Notes under the pieces: generated by a model
What the model was told of the DNA's origin: nothing
What the model saw: the letters and a program-made list of their open reading frames with translations, nothing else
Database searches by the model: none
In this document: positions 1 through 8,667 of the stretch, one piece after another
How the letters are laid out: every line of letters starts with the position of its first letter
Numbering within the stretch: position 1 is the stretch's first letter
Position numbers and translations under genes: made by a program
Source of the DNA: Cyclobacteriaceae bacterium
GTDB taxonomy: Bacteria > Bacteroidota > Bacteroidia > Cytophagales > Cyclobacteriaceae
NCBI GenBank assembly: GCA_027533395.1
Contig: JAPZUF010000016.1
Location: 45,224 to 109,223, forward strand
Length of the DNA: 64,000 nt
Direction of reading: 5' to 3'

Positions 1-1455
1 AGATAAGATAGCATGCTTACCAGTTGTAGGATCTGAAATCATCCCCATGGCAATTCCTGATACTGGACCAGAAATTGGAACACCTGCATCCATCAAGGCC
101 AATGTTCCAGCGCAAACTGTTGCCATTGATGATGAACCATTCGATTCTAGGATATCGGATACTACACGGATAGTGTAAGGGTTTTCATTATCTGCAGGTA
201 AAACTTGTTTTAAAGCTCTTAAAGCTAAGTTACCATGACCCACTTCTCTTCTTCCTGGGCCTCTGTTAGGTTTAACCTCACCAGTTGAGAAACCAGGGAA
301 GTTATAATGCAGTATGAATTTATTTGTGCCTTCAAACATGGCACCATCAATCATCTGTTCATCTAGCTTTGTTCCAAGTGTTACTGTGGTTAAAGATTGC
401 GTTTCACCACGGGTGAAAATAGAAGAACCGTGAGCTGAAGGTAAAAAGTTAACTTCACTCCATATCGGTCTGATTTGCTTAGTGTTACGACCATCCAAAC
501 GAAGTCCGGTTTGAAGCGTTAAATCACGGCTAGCTTTCTTTTGAATGTCGTGGTAATACTTCTTTACCAAGTCTTTGTTGATGGTAGAATCTTCAGGAAT
601 TTGAGCAAGGTAATCTTCCTCAACTTTATGAAAAGCTTCAGCACGTTGATTTTTATTAACAATCATTTGCTTGGCTACTTCGTACACTTTGGGATAAAGT
701 TCTGCGAACATTTTTGTGCGCAATTCTTCATCGTTGTTTTCGTGGTTGTAAGTACGTTTTGTTTCTTTACCAACTGCTTTGGTTAATTCAATCTGTAATT
801 CGCATTGAACCTTGATGGCATCGTGTGCAACTTTTAAAGCTTGCACCATATCATCTTCAGAAACTTCTTTCATTTCACCTTCTACCATCAAAAGCTTGTC
901 AACAGAAGCAGCCACGATTAAATCTATATCTGCTTGTTCTTTATCTTTTAGAGATGGATTGATAATGAAGTTTCCGTTTACTCTAGCCACGCGAACTTCA
1001 GAGATCGGGCCATCAAAAGGAATATCGGAAACTGCTAAGGCAGCTGAAGCAGCAAAAGCAGCTAAGGCATCCGGCAATGCATTTTCATCACCGGAGATTA
1101 ACGAAATATTTACTTGAGTATCCGCGTGAAAATCACTTGGGAAAAGTGGACGAATAGCACGATCTACCAAACGACTAATCAGAATTTCATAATCTGATAG
1201 TTTACTTTCTCTTTTTAAAAAGCCTCCGGGGATTTTACCGGTAGCGGCAAACTTTTCTTGATAATCAACAGAAAGAGGTAGAAAATCTACTCCTTCCATG
1301 GCATCTTGCTTGGCAACAACTGTTGCCAGCAACATGGTGTTTTCCATTTTTAATACAACGGCTCCGTCAGCCTGACGGGCTAGTTTACCTGTTTCGATGG
1401 TAATCTCTCTACCATCGGGCAGCTTGCAGGTTTTTGTTATAACTGTAGGTTTCAT
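1..1455 (-). CDS. pnp: Polyribonucleotide nucleotidyltransferase (PNPase), 3' part outside the window
   Basis: PNPase degrades RNA 3'-5' by phosphorolysis in the cytoplasm. The visible 485 codons begin at the ATG at 1455 ([18 protein letters not shown]) and cover the first RNase PH core, the all-helical linker and most of the second RNase PH core. Typical core sequence is present: [33 protein letters not shown] and [13 protein letters not shown]. The KH and S1 RNA-binding domains must lie left of base 1. It follows rpsO on the same strand with a terminator hairpin between them, the classical rpsO-pnp order. The reading frame is open and intact to the window edge. Identification is firm; only the C-terminus is unseen. 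Confidence 0.97.
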   Translation of the reverse strand, partial: MKPTVITKTCKLPDGREITIETGKLARQADGAVVLKMENTMLLATVVAKQDAMEGVDFLPLSVDYQEKFAATGKIPGGFLKRESKLSDYEILISRLVDRAIRPLFPSDFHADTQVNISLISGDENALPDALAAFAASAALAVSDIPFDGPISEVRVARVNGNFIINPSLKDKEQADIDLIVAASVDKLLMVEGEMKEVSEDDMVQALKVAHDAIKVQCELQIELTKAVGKETKRTYNHENNDEELRTKMFAELYPKVYEVAKQMIVNKNQRAEAFHKVEEDYLAQIPEDSTINKDLVKKYYHDIQKKASRDLTLQTGLRLDGRNTKQIRPIWSEVNFLPSAHGSSIFTRGETQSLTTVTLGTKLDEQMIDGAMFEGTNKFILHYNFPGFSTGEVKPNRGPGRREVGHGNLALRALKQVLPADNENPYTIRVVSDILESNGSSSMATVCAGTLALMDAGVPISGPVSGIAMGMISDPTTGKHAILS

Positions 1456-1494
1456 AGTAGCTTGAATGGGGCGAAGTGCCCTTGTTAAAAATGC

Positions 1495-1520
1495 AAAAAG
1501 GGAACCTTGTTGAGGTTCCC
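1495..1520 (-). terminator. Hairpin terminator between rpsO and pnp
   Basis: Read on the minus strand, an 8-bp stem (GGGAACCT with AGGTTCCC) closes a 5-base loop and is followed by five T and then further T-rich sequence. It lies 20 bases after the rpsO stop and 45 bases before pnp. It probably attenuates rather than stops transcription, since pnp shows no separate consensus promoter of its own in the gap. Confidence 0.75.
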
Positions 1521-1539
1521 CATATTTTTTTGAATCAGA

Positions 1540-1815
1540 TTACTTGCGAAGATCTAGTTGAGAAATGATTGCTCTGTAACGAGTGATGTCGTTGTTTTGC
1601 AAGTAGCTCAATAAACGCTTGCGCTTTCCAACCAATTTGATAAGGCCTTGCTGTGAAGCGAAATCCTTCTTATTGTCTTTTAAATGCTCAGTGATGTGCT
1701 TAATTCTTTCAGTAAATAAAGCGATTTGAGATTCAGGTGATCCTGTATCTTTATCAGATTTATTAAAACCGAATTTCTGGAAAAGTTCTTTTTTGCTTGA
1801 TGTCGTCAAAATCAT
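1540..1815 (-). CDS. rpsO: 30S ribosomal protein S15
   Basis: This 91-residue protein has the normal length and sequence of bacterial S15, a primary 16S rRNA-binding protein of the small-subunit platform. Recognisable family segments are the DTGSPESQIALFTERIKHIT motif near residues 22-41 and KLVGKRKRLLSYL followed by YRAIISQLDLRK at the C-terminus. The start is ATG at 1815. A full Bacteroidota-type promoter lies 24-54 bases upstream, and a hairpin separates the gene from pnp downstream. Confidence 0.98.
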   Translation of the reverse strand: MILTTSSKKELFQKFGFNKSDKDTGSPESQIALFTERIKHITEHLKDNKKDFASQQGLIKLVGKRKRLLSYLQNNDITRYRAIISQLDLRK

Positions 1816-1838
1816 TGCTTTACACTATTTTCAAGGTG

Positions 1839-1869
1839 CAAAAGTAAGGAATTAGCGTTAAATACCAAA
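1839..1869 (-). promoter_or_regulatory. Bacteroidota-type promoter of rpsO
   Basis: On the minus strand the sequence reads TTTG, 19 bases, then TACTTTTG. This is a full match to the phylum's -33 TTTG and -7 TAnnTTTG elements with the usual 19-base spacer. The expected transcription start is about 20 bases before the rpsO ATG. Confidence 0.75.
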
Positions 1870-1870
1870 G

Positions 1871-3649
1871 TTAAGGTGAAATTTTAGCTATATTTTTTCT
1901 CCTTTTTCGGGCAGATTTCCATTTATCCCAAGCTACAGCGTAAAAATCGGTATCAAAAAGTCTTGCATCTTCCTTGGCTTGTCTAAGAAAAATAAAACCT
2001 ATAACCAACAAGATGCCATCGGCCATCCAAACTCCAGACATAGGACTCAAAACTCCATTCTTTGCTAACTTTTCGCCTTGCATGTTTAGCACATAATATA
2101 TAATGAAGAAAAGTATTGATACTAAAAACGGAACACCTAAACCTCCCCTTTTAATAATTGCTCCTAGCGGTGCACCAATTAAAAACATTGCAATACACGC
2201 CATTGAACTGGCTAGTATTTTATGCCATTGCACTTCGTAAACAATCCTATTCTTCTTATAGGATTCTATAAACTCTTTATTGTTTTCAATCTGTGATTTA
2301 CTTTGCCTTGCATAACCGGCAGCAGATTGTGCCAAAGAAGCTGTGACTGGTATTTGAAGCAAACTATCAACATTAATGGCTGGTATGTTTTTAGAAACAA
2401 TGGATGACTTATTTATTTCTTTTTGAGTTGGCTGAACTATTCTCTTGGATGAAATTATTCTTTGTTTTCTTTTACGAATTCGCTCCAATTTTTCTACTTC
2501 AAACTCATCTTTTGCATTCTTTTGCAGAGTGTCTTTTCTTTCTATGGTTCTAGTTATTCCAACTTGCTTATTAGTGCCAATTACATTTATTGTATCGTTA
2601 GCTTTAGGGAGCGAATCATAACGATTATCAATTAGTTTTGCTTTCTCTTTCAGAATAAAATCCATTGAATCTTTTTCCTTCTTATAATTTTTTAATTTTT
2701 CAGGAAGTTCAACTTCTTTATCTCTATTTAAGTATGAAAAGAAATTTTGTTTACCTAGGTAATAATTGATTTCTTGATTTTGAACAAGGTTAGTCAATGA
2801 ATCAATATCACCCTGCAACTCACTCATGTTGCGCATAATTCTATCTCCTTGAAACCACTTCTTTTCAGTTCGATTTAATTGAAAGGAAGATAAATCGAAA
2901 ACTACTTGTGATTTATCAAATCTTGTTCTGCTAATCGTTTCTTTTGATACATGGTTGTAATTAGTTTGGCCTGTCATGTCTTTTTCAGTGCTATTTCCTT
3001 CAGAATAATAATAGCCTGTAAACAATTCCAGCTTTAGGTATTGCTCGTTCATGAAAGTACTCATGCGACCAGAATCGGCAACCGTTACTTCTTTGTTTCC
3101 ATCACTTTTTCGGTGGTCATAGATGATAACGTCTTTTAAAGTTTCTCCGTCAGGAAATTTTTTATTGACTTTAATACTTACATCCGGAATACCATTAAAA
3201 AAAGCTCCGGCTCTTATTTCGAGAGCAGGTTTTTTTTGTTTGATGTCGTACAATAAACTGTAGGCTTCAAGGGCTGCCTTAGGCACGAGATAATTATTGG
3301 TATAAAATGCGATTGAAGTTAGGAATAACACAAAGAAAAAAATGGGATGTAGAGTTCTTGTTAATGAAACACCTGAAGCCTTGATAGCAGTTAACTCGAA
3401 ATGCTCGCCTAGATTTCCGTAAGTAATGAGGGATGCCAATAAAACAGCCAATGGCAACCCTACAGGAATCATGAAAATAGCAAAGTAAAATAGTAATTGC
3501 CCAATGGTTGAAGTATCCAAACCTTTTCCGATGATGTCATCGAAATATTTAAGCATGTGTTGCATTAATAAAATGAAAACAACAACTAAAAAAGTTAAGA
3601 TAAACGGACCAATAAATGATTGCAGAATAAGTTTATCTAATTTTTTCAT
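1871..3649 (-). CDS. LptF/LptG-family permease of the lipopolysaccharide exporter
   Basis: This 592-residue protein belongs to the YjgP/YjgQ family, the inner-membrane permeases that with LptB extract LPS and feed it to the LptC-A-D bridge. The N-terminal block (about residues 10-115) has three hydrophobic helices. A long hydrophilic periplasmic region with the beta-jellyroll follows (about 130-460), then three C-terminal helices from about residue 475 (ILASSMACIAMFLIGAPLGAI). The charged insert around 330-420 makes it longer than proteobacterial LptF/G, as is common in Bacteroidota. LptF and LptG cannot be told apart here. No other lpt gene is adjacent. Confidence 0.9.
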   Translation of the reverse strand: MKKLDKLILQSFIGPFILTFLVVVFILLMQHMLKYFDDIIGKGLDTSTIGQLLFYFAIFMIPVGLPLAVLLASLITYGNLGEHFELTAIKASGVSLTRTLHPIFFFVLFLTSIAFYTNNYLVPKAALEAYSLLYDIKQKKPALEIRAGAFFNGIPDVSIKVNKKFPDGETLKDVIIYDHRKSDGNKEVTVADSGRMSTFMNEQYLKLELFTGYYYSEGNSTEKDMTGQTNYNHVSKETISRTRFDKSQVVFDLSSFQLNRTEKKWFQGDRIMRNMSELQGDIDSLTNLVQNQEINYYLGKQNFFSYLNRDKEVELPEKLKNYKKEKDSMDFILKEKAKLIDNRYDSLPKANDTINVIGTNKQVGITRTIERKDTLQKNAKDEFEVEKLERIRKRKQRIISSKRIVQPTQKEINKSSIVSKNIPAINVDSLLQIPVTASLAQSAAGYARQSKSQIENNKEFIESYKKNRIVYEVQWHKILASSMACIAMFLIGAPLGAIIKRGGLGVPFLVSILFFIIYYVLNMQGEKLAKNGVLSPMSGVWMADGILLVIGFIFLRQAKEDARLFDTDFYAVAWDKWKSARKRRKNIAKISP

Positions 3650-3674
3650 GCTTGTGCTAGCGCAATATTTGCGC

Positions 3675-3682
3675 CAAAGATA
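3675..3682 (-). promoter_or_regulatory. Possible -7 element upstream of the lptF/lptG gene
   Basis: TATCTTTG on the minus strand matches TAnnTTTG and lies 25 bases before the permease ATG. No TTTG is found at the right distance upstream, so this is only half of a consensus promoter. Confidence 0.35.
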
Positions 3683-3700
3683 AGAAAAGGCTTGGCAAGA

Positions 3701-4102
3701 CTAGCCTCCTACAATTGTTTTAAGAGCACCTACTAAATCATCCCATAAATCTTGTAACTCTTTCTGATCTTCAAAATCGGAATAGTCGGATATATGCAGA
3801 TAAACAGTTTGGGTTAATTCATTAGTCTCTAATTTAAATTCTATGTAGGATGGATTTTTTTCGTCATCTTGACTTTCAGGTAGAAATTCAAATTTTACTG
3901 AGTGATTAACACGGTGAGCTACTTGACGAGCTTTGTGTTCATCATTATCCCAAAAAAAAGTAAGAACTTTGCTTTCGTTATCGATTTTTACATCATCGCA
4001 AAACCATTCTGATAAGCCGCTGGCAGTTTGCAAATAAGGATAGAGCATCTTAACAGATGCATGAAATTCGTAATCTGCAGAAAACAATTGCTTGGTCGCC
4101 AT
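3701..4102 (-). CDS. START-like (SRPBCC) domain protein
   Basis: This 133-residue soluble protein starts MATKQLFSADYEFHASVKMLYPYLQTASGLSEWFCDDV. That is the Bacteroidota START-like/AHSA1-type opening, with the aromatic WF pair seen in SRPBCC folds, which bind hydrophobic ligands in a deep cavity. The longer reading frame upstream begins with TTG at 4123. I prefer the ATG at 4102 because it gives the usual family start. Ligand and role are unknown. It sits immediately upstream of the LPS permease on the same strand with a 51-base gap. Confidence 0.8.
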   Translation of the reverse strand: MATKQLFSADYEFHASVKMLYPYLQTASGLSEWFCDDVKIDNESKVLTFFWDNDEHKARQVAHRVNHSVKFEFLPESQDDEKNPSYIEFKLETNELTQTVYLHISDYSDFEDQKELQDLWDDLVGALKTIVGG

Positions 4103-4174
4103 TGGTTGAGGTTGTTTAATCAAATTAAATCATTTTAAAATTCTTCCCAAAAATCTTTAGAGTTTAAAATTGAG

Positions 4175-4206
4175 TTTGCGTAAATAAAAGACTTGGTGTA
4201 TGTTTG
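4175..4206 (+). promoter_or_regulatory. Promoter of the tRNA-Met gene
   Basis: TTTG at 4175-4178, a 20-base spacer and TATGTTTG at 4199-4206 match the Bacteroidota promoter. The expected start point is a few bases before the mature tRNA 5' end at 4221. Confidence 0.75.
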
Positions 4207-4220
4207 CGCTCCCAATTCAA

Positions 4221-4294
4221 GGCGAGGTAGCTCAGGCGGTTAGAGCGTTGGATTCATAACCCAAAGGTCGGGGGTTCAACTCCCCCCCTCGCTA
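4221..4294 (+). tRNA. tRNA-Met (anticodon CAT)
   Basis: A 74-nt cloverleaf is readable. The acceptor stem is GGCGAGG/CCTCGCT with a terminal G-U pair and discriminator A at 4294. The D arm contains AGCTCAGGCGGTTAGAGC. The anticodon CAT is at 4255-4257 in the loop TTCATAA, and the T arm is GGGGGTTCAACTCCCCC. CCA is not encoded. The sequence looks like an elongator tRNA-Met; a lysidine-modified tRNA-Ile2 would share the CAT anticodon and cannot be excluded by eye. A consensus promoter lies just upstream. Confidence 0.93.
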
Positions 4295-4350
4295 CTTTAT
4301 CCTTCAACATACAACTATTTCAGCGTTTTTTCTTCTTACTTTGGTAGCTG

Positions 4351-5205
4351 ATGATTACCTCAGAACTTCAAGATCACGTATGTAAAAATTGTGGCAACGC
4401 TTTCAAAGGTTATTATTGTAACATTTGTGGTGAGAAAGTACTCGAGGTTAAGGATAGAAAGATTAAAAGTTTACTAGGAACTATTTTAATTGCAATAACA
4501 TTTGCAGACAGTAAGTTTATTAAAACACTATGGTTGATTATTCGTAAACCTGGTTTTTTATCTAGTGAATATGTGCAAGGCATTCGGGTAAAATATGTGA
4601 AACCTTTACAATTGTTTTTTATCCTTAACCTAATCTATTTTCTCTTTCCTGTTTTTCAATTGTTCAATTCTTCTTTGTACACACAAATCACAATGTTACC
4701 CCATAGTGAACTTGCTGCTGAATTAGTGAAAGATGAGTTAGCTGAAAATGGATTAAACTTAAAAGCTTATGCTTTATTGTATGATGCCAAATCGCAGAGT
4801 TTTGCGAAGCTTTTGATTGTAGTTTTTATCTTTATTTCAACGGTTCCGTTAGCTATAATTTTTAGAAAGAAGAAATTTTATTTCACCGATCACTCTGCTC
4901 TTGCTGTTGAGCTTGCAGCTTTTAATCTGGCAATCAATGCTATTGCTTTAAGTGGTTTGATGTGGGTAATGAATAAGATTTTTTCCATAACAGGTAGCTC
5001 TCTTGGTATGTATTTAAATGAATGGTTGATTAGTTTGATCTTCATTGCGACCAATCTTTATTTTCTAGCCAGATCAGGAAGAAATTTCTACAACACAAGA
5101 GGAATTAATCTTACTTTACAAACTTTGATGGGTTTAGCAGGTTTATACTTATCGCTAGAAATATATCGTTTGTTTTTATTCTTCATTACTTTTTACACAT
5201 TATAA
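4351..5205 (+). CDS. DUF3667 zinc-ribbon membrane protein
   Basis: This 284-residue protein has an N-terminal zinc ribbon (Cys11-x2-Cys14 and Cys23-x2-Cys26) followed by KPGFLSSEYVQGIRVKYVKPLQLF, the hallmark of the DUF3667 family found mainly in Bacteroidota. About five hydrophobic segments follow: around residues 87-105, 150-170, 185-210, 220-240 and 255-280. The function is unknown; the layout suggests an inner-membrane protein with a cytoplasmic metal-binding head. Its last 6 bases overlap the convergent kinase gene. Confidence 0.85.
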   Translation: MITSELQDHVCKNCGNAFKGYYCNICGEKVLEVKDRKIKSLLGTILIAITFADSKFIKTLWLIIRKPGFLSSEYVQGIRVKYVKPLQLFFILNLIYFLFPVFQLFNSSLYTQITMLPHSELAAELVKDELAENGLNLKAYALLYDAKSQSFAKLLIVVFIFISTVPLAIIFRKKKFYFTDHSALAVELAAFNLAINAIALSGLMWVMNKIFSITGSSLGMYLNEWLISLIFIATNLYFLARSGRNFYNTRGINLTLQTLMGLAGLYLSLEIYRLFLFFITFYTL

Positions 5206-6498
5206 AGAAAGTGTTGTATTGACTTTCGCTTGCATATCGTGCAAAATGCTATATAAGCCAAAATATGTACGGTTGATGTATAACGCATCCTTAACTCCTC
5301 TTGCTTTTTTTGATTCACGAAGTTCTTTCATTTTTGATAACTCCTCACCAAAAGTATATATCTCAGCAAAGTATGCTTTATCTGAAAAATCAAAAGTGTT
5401 GGTTCTGAAGGGTCTGCCTAGTAATTCAACCAAATGAGAAAAAGTTTTGATAAAAAAGTCTCTTTCTTGTTTAGTATCATCATCATAAATAAATCTTAAG
5501 TCGAAGAAAGCTTCTTCTAATTCCTTTTTATTTTCTAACAACGCTGGATTAAGTAATCTGAAATACTTCTTGTAGAAGTCATCGCTCATTTCTTTCACAC
5601 AACCAAAATCAATTACTCCTAACTTACCTTCTGGTGAAACGATAAAATTTCCAGGGTGAGGATCTGCGTGTACAGCTTTTAGTTGATGCATTTGATGGTG
5701 ATAGAAATCCCACATCGCCTGCCCTAACGTATGGTTAAGGGGTTCTTCTATTTTAGATTTTAATAGTTCTCCCAAAGGTTTACCATCTATCCAATCCATC
5801 GTTAAGATTTTACTGCCCGACAAAGCCGGAAAATATGTTGGAAAAAGAAGATTCTTAATGTGGCCAGACTTATGCGACAATTCAATTGAACGTTTTAATT
5901 CCAATTGATAATCTGTTTCTTCCAATAATCTCGTTTCAACTTCTTGAATGAACTCGTTATAATCGTTTACGTTGAGATCGAACATACGGAGTGCTATAGG
6001 TTTTACCATCGCTAAATCCGATTTCACTGAATCACCAACGCCAGGATATTGTATTTTTACTGCATATTTTGTTAAACCAATTGTTGCTTGGTGTACTTGT
6101 CCGATGGAAGCAGCATTAACTGCGTTTTTTGTGAAGGTTTCGAATACTTCTTCCGGCTTTTTGCCAAATTGATTAACAAAAGTTTTAACTACTAATGGAT
6201 AAGATAGAGGTGGCGCAGTGTATTGTGCTTTTGCAAATTGTTGTTGGTAGGCTGTTGGTAAAAGATTTTTATCCATGCTCAACATTTGAGCTACTTTTAA
6301 AGCACTACCTTTTAATTGGCTGAGCGATTGATAAATATCACGAGCGTTATCTTCGTGTAGTTCGTCTTTGCTAACTTCGCTATTGATTAGCTTTTTTCCG
6401 TAATGTTTTAAATAGTTTGTTCCAATTTTTGCACCTGTTGCAATAAACTTTCCTGCGCGCTGCACCTTACCGGTAGGAATCTGCTCCTGCTCTTTCAT
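5200..6498 (-). CDS. ABC1/UbiB-family atypical kinase
   Basis: This 432-residue protein is an AarF/UbiB/ADCK-type protein-kinase-like ATPase, a family tied to quinone biosynthesis and lipid homeostasis. Visible motifs are the alanine-rich nucleotide loop AASIGQVH (residues 129-136), the catalytic-loop equivalent HADPHPGN (277-284) and DFG (297-299). The signature KxGQ segment reads K68-V-A-Q71, with Ala in place of Gly. It is shorter than proteobacterial UbiB and lacks an obvious C-terminal membrane anchor. It lies 6 bases after a TetR-type gene, so the two are almost certainly co-transcribed. Confidence 0.9.
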   Translation of the reverse strand: MKEQEQIPTGKVQRAGKFIATGAKIGTNYLKHYGKKLINSEVSKDELHEDNARDIYQSLSQLKGSALKVAQMLSMDKNLLPTAYQQQFAKAQYTAPPLSYPLVVKTFVNQFGKKPEEVFETFTKNAVNAASIGQVHQATIGLTKYAVKIQYPGVGDSVKSDLAMVKPIALRMFDLNVNDYNEFIQEVETRLLEETDYQLELKRSIELSHKSGHIKNLLFPTYFPALSGSKILTMDWIDGKPLGELLKSKIEEPLNHTLGQAMWDFYHHQMHQLKAVHADPHPGNFIVSPEGKLGVIDFGCVKEMSDDFYKKYFRLLNPALLENKKELEEAFFDLRFIYDDDTKQERDFFIKTFSHLVELLGRPFRTNTFDFSDKAYFAEIYTFGEELSKMKELRESKKARGVKDALYINRTYFGLYSILHDMQAKVNTTLSL

Positions 6499-6504
6499 CT
6501 TAAC

Positions 6505-7182
6505 TTAATTGGAAAATCTTCGTTGTTGAAATAAAAATTTAGCAAAATCAAAAGCAGAATCTACTGCACCTTTAGAAATTAAATCGAAAGCTAGATTAAC
6601 TGATTTTTCAATGAATACATCTGTGCTTTCTAAATTAGGACTCATATCTTTTTGCCAATACTGTAGAAATAAAAGATAATGTCCCCAGAATAAATCAGGA
6701 TATCTTTTGTCTAAGAACGGACGCTTTGCTATTTCTTCTTTTACCAATCCATCCATCATTACTTCTTGTAACCAATTGGTAAATGGCTTTTTTGTTTTCA
6801 AAAGAAATGCAGGTTTTGTTCCTACTTTGAAATCGTGCTTCAAAGTATACAATGCGTAGCTTCTGTTTTGCTTTAACTTTTCAGCGAAGGCGAAATAAAA
6901 AGTTAAAATTTTCTCTCTGGAGGAAAAAGAGGCGAAGTTTTCATCTGACCTTAAAGATTGCAAGGTATCGTTCATCCAATCTTCCCAAATTCCAGCTGGT
7001 ATTGTTTCTAAATTGGCAAAGTATTGATAGAATTCACCTTCTTGCCAACCATTGTCTAAACAAAATTTATAAACAGATGTAGGAAGTTTACCTTCAGTTA
7101 AAACATACTTAATAAAAGCATCTTGAATAACTTTACGGGTATTGGTGCTTTCTTTAGCCTTTGTCTTTTTCACTTTTTCCAT
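6505..7182 (-). CDS. TetR-type transcriptional regulator
   Basis: A 225-residue protein with an N-terminal TetR-like helix-turn-helix: TRKVIQDAFIKYVLTEGKLP, then VYKFCLDNGWQEGEFYQYF at about residues 16-60. A helical ligand or dimerisation domain follows. The C-terminal half resembles the COQ9-like TetR_C group often paired with UbiB kinases. It is immediately upstream of the UbiB-like kinase (6-base gap) and 39 bases downstream of the deacetylase-like gene. It may regulate its own operon; no operator could be defined from the sequence. Confidence 0.8.
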   Translation of the reverse strand: MEKVKKTKAKESTNTRKVIQDAFIKYVLTEGKLPTSVYKFCLDNGWQEGEFYQYFANLETIPAGIWEDWMNDTLQSLRSDENFASFSSREKILTFYFAFAEKLKQNRSYALYTLKHDFKVGTKPAFLLKTKKPFTNWLQEVMMDGLVKEEIAKRPFLDKRYPDLFWGHYLLFLQYWQKDMSPNLESTDVFIEKSVNLAFDLISKGAVDSAFDFAKFLFQQRRFSN

Positions 7183-7221
7183 ATTCTTATAACAGCAAAA
7201 ACATGGACTTAGTTGAAAAAT

Positions 7222-8124
7222 TCAAAAAAAAATTTCTTGTGCTAAGCGATAGGTATTGGCATGAGCTTCTATTATATCCAAAAAATTAGTTGAGTATCCC
7301 CCACCCATACTAGCCACGATTGGAATGTGTGCGGATTTCGCCAATTTAAGAATGATTTTATCTCTCATTTTACAGCCTTCACGGCTTAAAGCCAAACGAC
7401 CTAGTTTATCTGTAGCCAATACATCGACACCAGATTGGAAAAACAAAAAATCAGGGTTGAACTCGGGTAGAATTTGATCTAGGTTTTTCTCAAGTAAATA
7501 AAGATAATCTTTGTCTGAGGTGCCATCAGCTAATCCAATATCTAAATCAGATTTCTCTTTAAACAAAGGATAGTTGTGTTCACCGTGCATGCTGAAGGTA
7601 TAAACTGATTTATTGTCTTTAAAAATTTCAGCTGTTCCATTACCTTGATGCACATCAACATCAATTACTAAAATTCGTTTTGCTTTTTGCTTAGCAAGCA
7701 AATCAGCGGCTGCTATGGCTATATCATTCAGTAATCAAAAACCTTCACCTTTGTTTGTGAAGGCATGGTGTGTGCCACCGGCAATATTCATGGCAACACC
7801 ATTTTGCAAAGCAAAATCAGCGCAAGAAATAGTACCACCTGCAATCAATTTTTCTCTTACAATCAATTCGTGTGATAGGGGAAAACCTGTTCTTCTCTCT
7901 TCTTGAGGAGTTAATCGGAGATGATTAAGTTTATGCAAATAAGTTAAATCATGAACTCTGATAATTTGTTCTTCTTTAGCGGGCTGTGGACTGAAAAGAT
8001 TGGCCTCGAGGAGTGTTCCTTCATAGAGCAATTGTTGAGGTAGAACTTCGTACTTACTCATCGGAAAGCGATGATTAGGCGGAAGTTTTAAAACATATTC
8101 GGGTGACCAAGCTACTTTTAGCAT
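7222..8124 (-). pseudogene. Histone-deacetylase-like amidohydrolase interrupted by one in-frame TGA
   Basis: Read through, this is a full-length 300-codon protein of the AcuC/histone deacetylase family, zinc enzymes that remove acyl groups from acetyl-lysine or related amides. Codons 1-129 contain the active-site His pair (H119-H120 in GGTHHAF). Codons 131-300 contain the zinc ligands D157 and H159 (DVDVHQGNG), D239, and the catalytic Tyr277 (GGGYS). Codon 130 (bases 7735-7737) is TGA, in the motif GEGF-x-LLND where the family has Cys. No frameshift is present. It is either a very recent nonsense mutation, a sequence error, or a recoded codon. A TTG at codon 142 could restart the second half, but that product would lack the His pair. 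Confidence 0.85.
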
Positions 8125-8131
8125 AAAACAA

Positions 8132-8165
8132 AACAGGTAGTTAACAAATTTGCCAACTACCTGTT
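8132..8165 (-). terminator. Inverted repeat, terminator of the lipoprotein gene
   Basis: A perfect 11-bp inverted repeat (AACAGGTAGTT with AACTACCTGTT) closes a 12-base loop. On the minus strand it is followed by TTGTTTT. It lies 19 bases after the lipoprotein stop and 7 bases before the ATG of the deacetylase-like gene. It therefore separates the two genes and may also affect expression of the second. Confidence 0.65.
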
Positions 8166-8183
8166 CTTTCAGTTTAGGAATTT

Positions 8184-8636
8184 TTAATGTTTGTGGTCAT
8201 GGTGTCCTTCTCCACCACCATACCATGCTTCTTGTAATTCGTGAAATTTATCGTGTAAGCTTGTTAATGTACTGCTGATCTCTTCTGTTTTTCCTCCTGC
8301 TACAGCACTTGCTAAAGCATCCGAACCGGCCTTTAATTCTTGTAGTTTTGCTTTAACTTCATCGTTGTTAACTTTTTCAGGAAGCGGTGCATTGATCCAA
8401 GATTCAGCAGATTTAACTAAGTCGGCAGCTAATAATTTAGCAGGCTCAAGATTAGAAGAATCCTTGTAGGGGTGGAATGCTTCAGCCATCAACATGTGAT
8501 AAGCATCCATCTCTTTCCATTCGTTTAGCGCTACTTGTGTTGTATCCGCTACTTCATTGTTGGTTTGTTCTTTTTTAGTGTTGCATGCTGCCACCATAGC
8601 TGCCAATACAACGATTAAAAGTGCATATTTCTTCAT
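8184..8636 (-). CDS. Small lipoprotein with His-rich C-terminus
   Basis: This 150-residue protein has a lipoprotein signal peptide (MKKYALLIVVLAAMVAAC, lipid-accepting Cys18) and then a mostly helical, charged domain. The protein ends GGGEGHHDHKH, which could bind metal. The reading frame is open further upstream, but the ATG at 8636 begins the signal peptide and avoids overlapping the ABC transporter gene, which ends at 8668. The family is not recognised. It lies 31 bases after the TerB-ABCG transporter gene on the same strand; the second transporter of this type (59183) is also followed by a lipoprotein gene. Confidence 0.8.
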   Translation of the reverse strand: MKKYALLIVVLAAMVAACNTKKEQTNNEVADTTQVALNEWKEMDAYHMLMAEAFHPYKDSSNLEPAKLLAADLVKSAESWINAPLPEKVNNDEVKAKLQELKAGSDALASAVAGGKTEEISSTLTSLHDKFHELQEAWYGGGEGHHDHKH

Positions 8637-8667
8637 AACGATTGTTTGTGCAAAAATATAAATTGAT

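Noticed and set aside
812..1117. 101-codon plus-strand frame inside pnp
   Set aside because: It is antisense to a strongly conserved PNPase sequence, has low-complexity alanine-rich content and no family resemblance.
4221..4294. tRNA-Ile2 (lysidine type) or initiator tRNA
   Set aside because: The G1-U72 pair argues against an unpaired initiator end, and the body looks like elongator Met. Ile2 cannot be excluded but is less likely.
7686..7702. Hairpin after the TGA as a bacterial SECIS element
   Set aside because: The stem starts 33 bases after TGA with a 3-base loop, beyond the usual position. Its sequence is explained by the codons for Leu-Leu-Ala-Lys-Gln. Kept only as a remote option in the finding.
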